Positions 53,165 through 63,839 of a DNA stretch of 64,000 nt are shown here, piece by piece. Source of the stretch: Corallium rubrum (lineage: Eukaryota > Cnidaria > Anthozoa > Scleralcyonacea > Coralliidae). The translations under genes and the position numbers were made by a program. The stretch lies in the NCBI GenBank assembly GCA_964035015.1, contig OZ036017.1, positions 5,277,496-5,341,495 of the forward strand, written 5' to 3'. Each line of letters starts with the position of its first letter. The first letter of the stretch is position 1. The notes under the pieces are model-generated. The model was not told the origin of the DNA and did no database searches. It worked only from the letters and a program-made list of their open reading frames with translations.

Positions 53165-54703
53165 CACAGAATAAGGATCAACCAGAAGTCCAACTCGCGG
53201 AAAAAAGTGTCCCATTATTTTTATGCGCATGCGCCAGTCCGCCATTTTGAAAGTAAGTGCACCCGGGAAATTACCCCCCTCGTCCTTACGACCCTCGGGC
53301 TCCTGTAGTCAATTACTCTAGGCCTTCTTGTGACCTTTTAATTAACTTTATATTGTTATCTATATATATAAATAATATTTAGTTAAGTAAATAAGTAATT
53401 TACTTTAGAAAACGATTCTTTGGAGATAAAATTCTTTGACCACGAGGTTGTTAAAACTTCAGTACGCGGATACTACGGGTAAAAGTCCGTGGCAAAAAAG
53501 TCCTGTACTCACGAAGCGGGTTTTACATTTCTCGATTAATGCCGACACATTTGTTTATAGAAGAAGATGGCTAAAATTTACGGAACTACGCATTGTTGAA
53601 ATACATCGGGTACGTATGTTGTTAGAAATTTTATAAGCTTTCATTCGGTCAAATCATAGTGTTACCTGCAACTTTTTAAAATGTTCAAAATGTTCTGACC
53701 ATTGACCATAAAAGTTTTAATATTTTTTCATATATTCAAAAGGTATGATCACTAATTTGCACCAAAAACGTTTTCAGATTTCTTCAACTAGAAATCTGCA
53801 AACTTTTCCACTCCTTTCATATTTGAATTAGCTTCTGTTCAAGAAATATCTTCTGGTCCATGCCAGAAGTCTTTCTGAGGTTATAGCGAACACCAAAACA
53901 ACAAAAGGCAAAACAAACTTAAGAAATCCATCCATATCAGACGGTCCACGTCAAAATAATGTTTTTTTTCATATTTTAAAATACTTCCCAGCAAGAAAAT
54001 TAAAAGTTCTGACATGAATAGCACTTGACAGTACCCTTTGTTTAATATCTTGTTCAGGGCTGTGCGACGTTTAGTATTTAAAAACAAAATTCTATAACAC
54101 TTGTGAGGAGTCCCTTTCTCATTATATAATTCTTATTTTACGAGCAATGGTGAGAACATTTTGAACATTTTAAAAAGTTACAGGTAACACTAAAATTTGA
54201 ACTATATACCGAATGAAAGCTTATAAAATTTCTAACAACATACGTACCCGATGTATTTCAACAATGCGTAGTTCCGAAAATTTTAGCCATCTTTTTCTAT
54301 AAACAAATGTGTCGGCAAAATCGAGAAATGTAAAACCCGCTTCGTGAGTACAGGACTTTTTTGCCACGGAGTTTTACCCGTAGTATCCGCGTACTGAAGT
54401 TTTAATAACCTCGTGGTCAAAGAATTTCATCTCCAACGAAACGTTTTCTAAAGTAAATTACTTATTTACTTAACTAAATATTATTTATATACATAGAGAA
54501 CAATATAAATTTAATTAAAGGCCACACCAAGGCCAAGAGTAATTGAATACAGGAGCCCGAGGGTCGCAAGGACGAGAGGGCTAATTTCCCTGGTGCACTT
54601 ACTTTCAAAATGGCGCCGGGATGGCGAGGCCGACATTTCCCGAGGACGCTTACATCAAAGGTGCCGACAGAGAGTTGGACTTCTGGTTGATCTTTATTCT
54701 GTG
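53165..54703. mobile_element. Long-inverted-repeat foldback element, 1.54 kb
   Basis: Arms of about 540-560 bp (53165-53700 and 54140-54703) are inverse copies around a 430-bp centre. Termini read CACAGAATAA. A 7-bp duplication CCCTGAC lies at 53158-53164 and 54704-54710. The related sequence at 47735 (AGACCCCGACCACAACACCC) shows the uninterrupted site. No transposase was found. Another copy of the arm is at 63840-64000. Confidence 0.85.
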
Positions 54704-54825
54704 CCCTGACCACAACACCCCTACTGTTTTTTTGTTATATGCTTTTAGTTTAACATCCCACATGTGGGACAGAGAAGTCCCCTAGGCATCAGGATCATCC
54801 TGACAATTTAAATTGACAATTCAAG
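54704..54825. repeat. Right half of the hairpin/CCCTAA-type repeat
   Basis: GACCACAACACCCCTACTG, a palindromic TCCCACATGTGGGA and a terminal hairpin (GACAATTTAAATTGAC region) match 47735-47800. Confidence 0.6.
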
Positions 54826-54957
54826 ATAGTCCTGCACCACATTCAGCGTTCGATCTGATCTTCCTTGGCCCACTCCCACCTCTCTGCTCATGCGTTATAG
54901 AGACCTCTGCACTTTCACTAACCCGAGTGCACACCTGACCCAGGTGTCTTGTATTAA
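54826..54957. repeat. End fragment of a second TTAA-associated repeat family
   Basis: Inverse copy of 61603-61748 (shared GATCTGATCTTCC and GACCCAGGYGTCTTGT). Its terminus abuts TTAA at 54958, where the Kolobok-like inverted repeat resumes. Confidence 0.6.
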
Positions 54958-55003
54958 ACTTAGTATGGCAAAGAACTTACCTTGGGTTCCAAGTTTGACC
55001 GTT
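54958..55003. repeat. Left subterminal inverted repeat of the Kolobok-like element
   Basis: TTAAACTTAGTATGGCAAAG and AACTTACCTT...CCAAGTTTGAC are the inverse of 59930-59975. Confidence 0.75.
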
Positions 55004-55633
55004 ACCAGAAATTTGGGACAAGATGGTGGCGCGCGTGCGTATTAAGGACCATAATAATGGAGATTCTCAACAGTAAATAATAAGGAGAGCACATAATAAT
55101 TCAAATTTTGCTTAAACGGTGACATATTTGTTCTTTGCCCGACTCCATTTGACTTCAGCATGGACTAAGAAACAGTTATAACAAAAAAACATTTGCTTAC
55201 TTCGACGACAAAGTACTTCCCTAGCTCGTCTTATTTTTGCACTGAAAGCGCCACTATCCATAGTGTTAGCCATAGTAATCTTTGCAAACAGGTTCTAGAA
55301 ATTGGCCAAATTGACCAACAACGTTACGGGCGATGCGAAGTGCCCGACTCGCGTTGCATTCGGCATGAGTCAGTCTACTTCGAGAGCACATAAAGGTCCT
55401 CATTTGTCTCTAGCATAGTACTTCCAAAAGCGTTTGAACTTGCTTGATTTCACAATCCTTTTCGTGCACGATTTAGGCGAATTCTAAAGAACTCAATGAC
55501 CTGAATAATGAGAAACACTAGAATACAGTAGAATCACACTCATTAGAAATTCTAGAATACATAATTATATGATTAGGCGAATATAGCCGCTGACCGAGAG
55601 CAGCGGCACAAATGACCCAAATTTCTGGTAATG
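55004..55633. mobile_element. MITE splitting the left inverted repeat
   Basis: TTACCAGAAATTTGGG at 55004 is mirrored by CCCAAATTTCTGGTAA ending at 55633. The right inverted repeat of the host element shows the uninterrupted sequence (CCAAGTTTGACTGTTCAT when read inversely). It is 630 bp with no gene. Confidence 0.75.
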
Positions 55634-55770
55634 CTGTTCATATTTGAATAGTTCGCCAGAAATTTGCCATCGGAGTTCGCAAAATTCAAACACTTCCATC
55701 GCCATTTTGTGCAAGATCTGTAGGCTCAGAAATGGACAGCGGAAGTACCCATACGGCTGCTGGGACGTCA
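55634..55770 (-). repeat. Left inner inverted repeat with outward ORF
   Basis: Inverse copy of 59745-59885 with few differences. On the minus strand it encodes MAMEVFEFCELRWQISGELF running outward; the right copy has the same frame with Gln for Arg. Confidence 0.75.
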
Positions 55771-55865
55771 TTGCGTGAAAGCAAGCCGAAAAAGCTTTAA
55801 TACACAGTTGATAAGAAAGTCTGTAAGGTCTGTTTTATTATACTGTTTATTTTACAACAAACCTA

Positions 55866-56630
55866 ATGACAGCGGAGAGTATTCAACCTTACGCATTTGA
55901 GCCACCAATAAAACCAATTGTTGAGGAAAGTGATTCAGAAGAAAACAGTGGTGAATCTGATGAAATGGAGAGCGACAACGACCAGGTACGGACTGGAAAT
56001 GTTTCGTGGTTGCAAGTGCAAAGCGTGTAGGCCAATGGACACAGAAAGAGAAAGTCTATGTTGTCAAGAGATGGCAGAACTTAATCAGAAACTGGATGGT
56101 AAGGGAGTGTGATAAAATTTGCGCCCATGCATATGGTAAAAAACTCGTTTATATGTATATGTTGTTTTATGTATTTTTCAGAGGCAAGTGCTATCTGCAT
56201 CACGAATGTCCCATCATTCGACGTTGTGTGTAAACATCCCGATGTTTTACGAACTGCATTGGTTTGTATGCACGACGTTAGAAGCGATGCTTTACCGGAG
56301 CCTTTAGAAAACAGGTATTTGCGTGTTTATAATAACTTTCATGTACATGTAATATTATATGGAATAATACAACTAAATTGTACTTTTGTTTTATTTTTAA
56401 AGTTGTTGTCGATGTTTACATTGTCATATTTGTTCTGTGTAAAATTTAGAATTCTACGATTGGTAGCATATCGGCAGTTCACTTGGTGGATACGTACACG
56501 ATTGGGGAAGGCTGTAAGGAAAGTTATTCCATCTCGTTCTGTGTGGTCGATTAGAGATGCATATCCTGAAGAAAATAACGGCTACACTGGCTTTCGAGAC
56601 CCAGATGACGACGAAGATTTTCCAGTGTAA
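55866..56630 (+). pseudogene. P2X7 intracellular 'ballast' zinc-domain protein, three exons, one frameshift
   Basis: Exons 55866-56098, 56182-56314 and 56450-56630 splice GT-AG in phase. The product begins acidic (EESDSEENSGESDEMESDND), then carries the cysteine block CKCKACRPM...ESLCCQEM, then ICITNVPSFDVVC, HPDVLRTALVCM, YRQFTW, RKVIPSRSVWSIRDAYPE and YTGFRDP. These are the conserved blocks of the C-terminal cytoplasmic domain of vertebrate P2X7 receptors, a zinc-binding domain found alone in many invertebrate proteins. No transmembrane or ATP-binding receptor part is present. One extra T near 56009 breaks the frame just before the first Cys, so this copy is a pseudogene or has a sequence error. 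It lies divergent from the THAP transposase, both inside the inverted repeats. Confidence 0.85.
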
Positions 56631-59039
56631 ACTGTAAAGAATCGTTTGTGATGCTCGTTTTTTTATTTATATACTTGTAAAAAACATTTGTATTTGAATT
56701 TGAATCAACTCAGTTAGGTTTTATAGTTTCTCTATTAAACGTTTCTCTAAGTTAGAATTTAAATTTATATATACATTCACATATCAACAGGTCAATAACA
56801 TTCTACTTGCCAAATCTCGACTTGTGCCTGGCAATAATAGCGTTTTTCTCAGGTCTTGGCATTGGAGCGATATTTTTCGGAATTTTGTCTGGTCCTGTGA
56901 TACCCGTGACTTTCCTGCCCTCCAACTTCACCTTGACAACATTATACAACATGTCAAAAACATACTTGTATGATTTTTTCTTCTTCATAGGTTTTGCAAC
57001 CCAGTTCTTGCGCCCTTTGGGAAACACCACCTTGCAACGTTTCTGTCCACCATGGCCATCTTTGTTGGATGTTACTGCCTGAGATCGGTCAAGGTTAAAA
57101 TTATGATCCATTGCTGCAAGTTGTGCTCTAGAAACCATTCCTCTGTATGGGAAATGCTGATGCTTTGGAAGGTACTTCAGCATCAATGAATGGAAGACCT
57201 CTAATTCGCCAGTGTGGTGAAACTCTGTCATCTTTTGTAGATCCTTCAGGACCCTTTTATTGAAGACAACTCCTAGTAATACCTGGTGGCTAGGTGAGCC
57301 TGCCTTGATCCAGTCAGTGCTTTTCACTTCCTGCCTTGTGAGTCGGTGATGGACACATTTCTTGAATTTCTTGCAACCACCCCAAGAATGCTTATTTGTT
57401 ACGTGGTGTATTATTGATGTCCACTTTTCCATGAGAACAGTGGCATCACCTCCACAGTTTGCTGCACTCCACCACAAGTGATTGGAAATGGACTGAATCC
57501 AGTGGTTAAGATCTTCACAACCTTTACTCTTTGCTTTCTTTGTCAGCTTTTTGACCACCCATTTTGCCAAGTGCCATGTATTATATTGGTGTTTTACTTT
57601 TGGATAGAGCTTCCTCATGTTGGAAGTAACTGTGGTGTGCCGGTCTGTTGCCAAGCATCGAATTTTGACCTTTTCACTGATCAAAGCGTTGAGGCATCTG
57701 TTGCAACCTTCTGGCTCCATCGCATTTGATGATGTTACCTCATTTACTTGGACTACCTGAGTATCAAGGATTCGTCCAGACGACTCTTCCATCATGCTAT
57801 ATGTTCCATACTTGCCATTGTGTCCTGGGCTATCTGCTCGACCATCTCCAAAGATCAATAGGACAAGATTTCCTCGCTTCATCAATGGCACTTTTCCGGT
57901 GCATTTTCTGCCATGCATTATTTATAATTGGCCATAAGTATAGTTTCTGAACGTCATAAAATTTTGTTTTAGAAAGCAATGACATGCCACAGAAGCTTGA
58001 AAAACTGCTGAAAGAATTGCTGCAGATAGAATAAGGTTTCCTGCTGGCATTGCATTTATCAGTGGTTGTGAATCCCACTTTGAGCTGTGCCCATTGATGC
58101 ATGAATACTTGACAGAAAGTAGGGAACCTACTTTCTGCTTTGCAAAGAGTAAATAATTTGTCAAGTTGACTCTCAAAAACCAAATACTTCTTAGTATTTA
58201 TCAGCTCTTTTGCGACATCAATTTCATTTGAGGACTCTGAGTCTTCAGAAGTTGATACACCACTTATAGTGAAGTCACCATCAGACTCTTCATCATCAAT
58301 GTTTGTTGATGCTGGAGATTCTGGAAGCTCATGGCATATAGGAGTGGGCATAAAGAGGGGATTTTCTGCTGATTGATTCACTTGATCGGCAATTTGTTTT
58401 AGTCCCACAGAAACACTCAAACCATTGTCCGCTGGTTATGTCCTCTGTTGTCATGTTGATTGATTCACTGCTGTACCCATCAAACTGAACAGCCTTGTTT
58501 GCAAGTACAGGTTGGTTAAATTTCAAAACATCTGTTTGAACCTCAACAGAAACCAGACATTTAACCCTGGTGTTACACTGTGTTCCTATGTTCAGTTTGA
58601 GTGATTCTCTACAATTTTCTAGGTTGTCTTCACAGGACAAGTCAGGTGGCTCAGACCTGGCTATCATAACATCCATATCTTCTTCTGGTTGTTGTATAAG
58701 TAGAACTTGATGTGCGTTGGAAGTTGAAGTGAGCGTGTCCACTGTTTCTTGCATTGGGTTATTAGCTTCAACTGGGGTTTTCTCCTCTGGTTGAGTTGCT
58801 ATATTTTCTTTGTTACACGTGAGAAGTTCTTCCAGCATCTAAAATACATAGATTAAAGGAGATTTTAGACAAAAAATTGAGATGATTTAAATGGAGGTCA
58901 TCATATTCAAAACATGCAACTATAATTTAATTGATGTACAATGACTATATCCTTGTTCATTAGAAATTAATTGAATTTCAAATTTCAAATTAGTATCTCA
59001 GTATAAATATAATGTGGTGTGTATTGTATTATGTTCGAC

Positions 59040-59085
59040 GACGTGCAGTGTTTCAATTCTATTTTAGAATCATCTTCAGAGAAAC
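59040..59085 (-). repeat. Possible Penelope-type end motif in the transposase intron
   Basis: The minus strand reads CTGAAGATGATTC-TAAAAT-AGAATTGAAACACTG, a CTGAAGA-stem-GAAAC layout like that at 19603-19692. Confidence 0.35.
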
Positions 59086-59167
59086 GTGATGTACTGAATT
59101 AAATTGCTACTGCATAAAACCTTTGATACATCAATTCATGGACACTGCAGATACTGCTAAGACCGTA

Positions 59168-59281
59168 GGAATAAAAGTCATAGAATACCGTCCTCCGGCT
59201 GCATTGGTTTGAAGCCCCGCGCAAAAAATGTCATTATTTGTAAAAAAATATTTTCAGACGGTATTCTATGACTTCCATTCC
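59168..59281. repeat. Short MITE in the transposase intron
   Basis: GGAATAAAAGTCATAGAATACC and its inverse (59257-59281) flank 64 bp. Confidence 0.6.
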
Positions 59282-59739
59282 CCTGGCCTAAAGAAAACCA
59301 AACTTACTGTCTACTGACCTTGTATTTAGCTTGTTCCGCCAGTCTTGTTTCACTATTTTTACGAGATTTCATCGGTGATCGCCGTGAAAATACAGTCGGT
59401 ATTGCTCCGGTACGCAACCTACGCCGCTGTTTCTCGCCAGTAAGTTGTTCCATGAATGAAACCTCGAATGCATCTTCAGTAAAATGGTCTGAACAGACAT
59501 ACGAGTAAGCAACAGGACGTGGATTCACACGAGGTATTCTGTTGACCCATATCTTTCGCGTTTTCTGATCTGATGGGATTCTATGAAAACTTACACGACC
59601 ACCACAGCGTTGACTAGAATTTGTACATCCCGGAACCATGCAATGAGGCATAACGTCGGAAACATGAATACTTTAGAAATAAAATTGCAAGCGATTGAAA
59701 CTATATGTCGACTATTCGTATATTTCCCGCGAAACAATC

Positions 59740-60012
59740 TTCACGCAATGACGTCACAGCGGCCGTATGGGTACTTCCGCTGTCCATTTCTGAGCCTACA
59801 GATCTTGCAAAATGGCGATGGAAGTGTTTGAATTTTGCGAACTCCAATGGCAAATTTCTGGCGAACTATTCAAATATGAACAGTCAAACTTGGAAGGTAA
59901 GTTCTTTGCCATGCTAATTCAAATATGAACAGTCAAACTTGGAAGGTAAGTTCTTTGCCATACTAAGTTTAACATAACGCAAACATGTTGCCGGGGTGGA
60001 GTTCCCCTTTAA
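59740..60012 (+). repeat. Right inverted repeat of the Kolobok-like element
   Basis: Contains the inner repeat (59745-59885), a 49-bp tandem duplication of ATTCAAATATGAACAGTC...TTTGCCAT (about 59868-59965), and the terminal CGCAAACATGTTGCCGGGG to CCCCTTTAA. An outward ORF starts at ATG 59812 (MAMEVFEFCELQWQISGELF) and meets a GTAAGT splice donor in both copies of the duplication. Confidence 0.8.
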
Positions 60013-60139
60013 TATTAAGATAATTCAGCAATCTAACATTAATATTATTTTAAATAGCAACATGACGGAAGAGAGAGTCGGATGAAAAGAGAAAAAATAT
60101 ATAATTATAAGATCCAAAGGGCTTAAGTGCAAACGGGTC

Positions 60140-60775
60140 TCTAAGACTACGTTTAGGTGAAGTCTGCACGCAGGCTAGGTACCGAACGAATTCAGAACCC
60201 TACTCAAACTTGTACGGTACTAGCTGTTTACACGAACTAGTGCACTCTCCGGCGCTCTTTTTTGAAGTGTTTAGACGGTACCGAACGAATTTTTGTTATC
60301 GTGTGCATACGTAGACGACTTGTCCCTACGAGGGGTCTATACTACATGTTAGTAATCCTATGAGGAATATGATCTTCTCATATCCAATCCTCTATACCGC
60401 GCTATCCGAGCAAAAATATAGATCGGTTTCGCCGTTTACATGGTACCGGACGAATTCGGAACCGTGCAGGTTAAAAACTAGAGCTGAATTTTTCAGGTGT
60501 CGAATTCGTCCGGTTTCGTGGATCCCGTGTAAACGGAAGGCAGAATCGTACAAATTCGTAGCCTAAGGCCCCGTTTACACAGTACCGGACGAACTCGGAA
60601 CCGTACTCGAATATGTACGTTTCTGCTTTCCGTTTACACGGGACCCACGAAACCGGACGCATTCGAGTATAGGGTTAACCGAACGAATTCGAGACCTGAA
60701 AAATTCAGGTCTAGATTTTAACCTGCACGGTTCCGAATTCGTCCGGTACCATGTAAACGTAGTCTAAGGCCCACG
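60140..60775. repeat. Nested palindromic MITEs (GTTTACAC type)
   Basis: About 60425-60545 and 60600-60770 are inverse copies sharing CCGTTTACA, GGTACCGGACGAATTCGG and CTGAATTTTTCAGGT. A diverged third piece lies at 60210-60310. The GGCCCCGTTTACAC terminus is common among animal MITEs. Confidence 0.65.
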
Positions 60776-61602
60776 CAAAGCACTCACTCACGGAAATAAA
60801 AAGTCTATAGAAATATTAAATATGGAAAGAACAAGTAAAAAGAAGAACAAAATTATGTTCTGTGGCAAGGGCAATCACGGGTCCAGGACCAGGTACAAGT
60901 CCTTTCCGCATCAAAAACTAAACCAACTATAATATTATACACTTGTTGACTGGCGCCGAGGGAAACATCGAGTTTTTCGGTCCCGCAGGCTTCAATGTCA
61001 CCCTCGGGCTAAAGCCCTTGATAATTGCATATTTCGGCCTGAAATCATCCACGTCAATTCCAAACTCATCCCGGCTTACCGGGCTAGCCAGCGCTCCATG
61101 TAAACATTTCGTAAACTCAGCCCGGTTAACCGGTCCATGTAATCACCCCCTAATGCAATCATTTTGTCTGTCTGATCTCGATCAAGCGCGCGCCTAGCAA
61201 GTGCCTCAAAATACGTGTGGCGCGCCATTGTTCGCGCTCCTGCATTTAATAAATATTCTAATTTGGCATTTCTTCAAATATTGAGTTTCTTAAAACGTAT
61301 ATTCCTCAACTTTAATAGAATTAATACCTGTCTTACATTTTTTTTATTGAAAACACAAACATCCACTTGTTATGTGCTTGCTTGGTTACGTGTTTGCAAT
61401 GCAAGTCCAATTTTATAGTTTGTTTTGAATTTCAATTGTTAGAGTGTTGGTCAGAACTTGGTCACTCAGTGAGTGAGATATGAAATGTGCCACATTTCGT
61501 ATATTTTCAGTGTTTTGAATTGTAAGCGCGAACTATCTGACTGCATGGTTTGCTTACCTTTTAAATCGACCTCGTGTCGATACTGTCAAGTGTAATTTCT
61601 CA
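60776..61602. other. No gene; possible MITE fragment near 61000-61150
   Basis: CGGGCTAAAGCCC and CCCGGTTAACCGG palindromes near 61010 and 61120 suggest a decayed inverted-repeat element. Otherwise nothing was recognised. Confidence 0.3.
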
Positions 61603-61748
61603 TTAAACAAGACGCCTGGGTCAGGCGTTCCCTCGGGCTATACTGGCAAAGTGGCAGAAGTGCGGAGGTCTCCTCCGCAGAGGCTCTCTACTGCGCGAGC
61701 AAAGGCATGGAAATGGGCCGAGGAAGATCAGATCGAAGGCTGAATGTG
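61603..61748. repeat. Second TTAA-associated repeat end, other copy
   Basis: Starts after ATTAAAC with AAGACGCCTGGGTCAGGCG. It is an inverse copy of 54826-54957. Confidence 0.6.
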
Positions 61749-62885
61749 GTGCATACTTCATATTGGTGAACATATTTACGATTAAAACAGTTGTTAACAA
61801 TTGTCAGCCACACCTGATCACTGTTAAACTACAAAGTCAGTCAGTCTATTTCGAAATCTACCAAGAATGTGCAAGAACACCTTGATCAAAAGGCAAAGCT
61901 GTTCAACTTTTTGTCCAACTCCAAAAGCAAAATATAACTATATATGTGTAAATATAGCGAACTCAATTGAGAAAAGTCGCTTTCAAACCTAAACAAACTT
62001 ACAAAAGAGTTCGCACTTTAACCGCGTAGTTGACGTACAGCACGCGGCGGCGCCTGAGTCTGGCTCAGATCAGTTAGTAGGCGTGCGAAAACGAGCGCCT
62101 TGAGTCTCCGCGGAGCGCTTTTTATAGAGCGGGTCTGTTTTACTATGGGCAAGGTATCGTCATATTATAGGAAATTTTAAATAAATCAATGATATTTTGC
62201 CCAAGCCAAAGTCAGCCGACAATTTTATACTCGCCGTCAGGCCGATTATGGCCGAGATGGGTGAAAATCTTGCAGTAAACTATTGGGGAAACAGCGAATA
62301 AATATTTTCCTTCGGATGCACACGCAGCTGCCTTATGACCACCCTCTTCCCAATCTCAGTTTATTGGGAACTTGTTACCTTGGCTTCTACTATATGCACG
62401 GCATATTCTTTTCGAATTAACTGTTCACCAGCATCTGCAGCAATCTCGTTCCCAAAGCCTTCTCACCCGGGCCGCGCCCGCCAACCGAAGGCTCTGGGAT
62501 AATCCATCGTCTCTTGCCAAAATTTAGCTTTGTTTTGACAACTTCTGTTTTGACAACTTTATTGGGAATAGCTAGATTTAAATTACATACTAACAGAAAA
62601 AAACAAAACAAAAAAAAGGAAAACAAAAAAACAAAAAAACTAGCTATTAGACCCAAAAGGGCAAGTGCGAACGGGACCGATGGACCCATGCAAGGCACCG
62701 CCCCTAGGGTAAAAATAAATAAATTAAAAAAAATTCATATCTAATTATGAGAAAACGAGCTTCCGTCGCAAATGAGCATGCGTGAGATTACGAAGCGCTA
62801 TGTAAATGTAAATATTACGAAATATTTACATTTACTGCGGTTTTCAAGACAATTCGATGTTGTCGGTATCTTAGATTTATTTGTT
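61749..62885. other. No gene recognised
   Basis: GC-richer patch at 62030-62130, otherwise AT-rich. Small frames do not resemble known proteins. Confidence 0.35.
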
Positions 62886-63690
62886 ATGGCCTCGAAAAAC
62901 GTTGATTTATTTAATGCTGCATTGAAGTATGCACTGCGTGAAACAAATAGAGATGGATTATGCACCAAAGAAAAGCAGTTCGAAGCCCTGAAGACGATTG
63001 TTGTTGAACGAAAAGACACCCTTGTCATCTGGGGCGGATACAGGATTTACAGCGATACAGGATTATACAGCGATACACTAGCAGCTGTATAACAATGCTT
63101 ATTGATACAGGCCGTAGCTATGGCCTCTCCTTTGCAATAAGTAAGATTGGACATCATGATACGCTAATATCTTGTAAATTTGAAACCCCAATTTTAAAAC
63201 AGTAAGAATCACGATTATATAGACGTATTGTATACAATCTCAATCTGAAATCTGAATATACATAGCAATTTTGGAACATAAACGTATAAAACATATCTCC
63301 ATGAGTCCACGATAATGACGACATATGGTGTATTCGTATATCTGGGTATTTTGTTTGGTAATTTATATCCTTCAAAACTCTTTCAAATCCCCCTCAAAAT
63401 GCAGGAAATGCGATTTCAGAGACTCTAAAATTCAAAATTTTTCCGGGGGAGCATGCCTCCGGACCCACCTGGAACTTTGTCGCACCTTCGGCGCTCCCTT
63501 ACCCCACGTAGTAAGTATTGCCTGTCCCCCCCCCCTCCCCGCGCCCTTGTTAAATATTCTGAAAGAAACAACTGACCACCATATAGTCACCCCCCTTGCA
63601 AAAATCCTGTATCCGCCACTGCCTGTGTGTTCTTCCCACTGGTTATGGGAAATCGCTTGTTTACCAGCGAATAAACTTGTCAAGAACTAA
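62886..63690 (+). pseudogene. RecQ-like helicase N-terminal exon, split by a MITE
   Basis: From ATG 62886: MASKNVDLFNAALKYALRE, then LCTKEKQFEALKTIVVERKDTLVI, where the frame enters a MITE at 63029. After it, at 63622, the sequence continues CVLPTGYGKSLVYQ. LPTGYGKS is the Walker A motif of RecQ/DEAD-type helicases, and the preceding KEKQ...AL block fits motif 0. Removing the MITE would restore continuity. The sequence after VYQ is not clearly helicase and may be an exon end. RecQ-like genes are numerous in cnidarians, and some may be carried by transposons. Confidence 0.7.
63029..63621 (-). mobile_element. hAT-type MITE inserted in helicase exon
   Basis: The right end read inversely is CAGTGGCGGATACAGGATTTT, a typical hAT-MITE terminus. 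The left end is CTGGGGCGGATACAGGATTT. The inside matches 9760-10249 and 43525-43625 (CATGCTCCCCCGGAAAA). The target duplication is not clean (CTTGTCAT against CCTGTGTG). Confidence 0.75.
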
Positions 63691-63839
63691 ACAGCCTTTT
63701 AAACAGCAAGTAATCGACGGGTTTTGAATGGTTCCAAGAGAGAAAGCGGTGAGTAGCAAACTTGTAGCCGAAGTGGCACGGCGGGTATAAATAACGGCAT
63801 ATAATTATCTTGTCATTTGTGGAACAAGATGACAAGTAA

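Larger units (their letters stand above)
56803..59651 (-). pseudogene. THAP-domain DDE transposase, Kolobok-like, several frameshifts
   Basis: Exon 1 (59651-59319) encodes a THAP zinc finger: CMVPGCTNSS, FHRIPSD, then SYVCSDHFTEDAF (C2CH). It joins at AAG/GTCAGT to 58838 and continues through an acidic linker to KYLVFESQLDKLF and CINGHSSKWDSQPL. The catalytic part has LIFGDGRADSPGHNGKYGTY, CLATDRHTTV, NTWHLAKWVVKKL, SISNHLWWSA, NKHSWGGCKKFKKC and HTGELEVFHSLMLKY. GDGR, TDRH and the late Glu are candidate catalytic residues. At least four frameshifts fall between about 58430 and 57910, so no full protein is made. THAP binds the element's ends in such transposases. Confidence 0.85.
50645..60012. 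mobile_element. Kolobok-like TTAA transposon carrying a THAP transposase and a P2X7-domain gene
   Basis: The outermost 37 bp at 50645-50682 (TTAA then AGGGAACTCCACCCC) are mirrored at 59974-60012, ending CCCCTTTAA. TTAA at the termini and a THAP-containing transposase are known marks of the Kolobok superfamily. Inside lie long inverted repeats (about 54958-55003 plus 55634-55770 on the left, 59740-60000 on the right) and two genes. The left end is interrupted: about 4.3 kb of other DNA separates the terminal 37 bp from the rest, and a MITE splits the left inverted repeat. Whether 50645-50682 is this element's own left end or another copy's is uncertain. Confidence 0.65.

Noticed and set aside
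55866-56630. A true P2X7 receptor gene
   Set aside because: No transmembrane segments or extracellular ATP-binding domain; only the cytoplasmic ballast domain is encoded.
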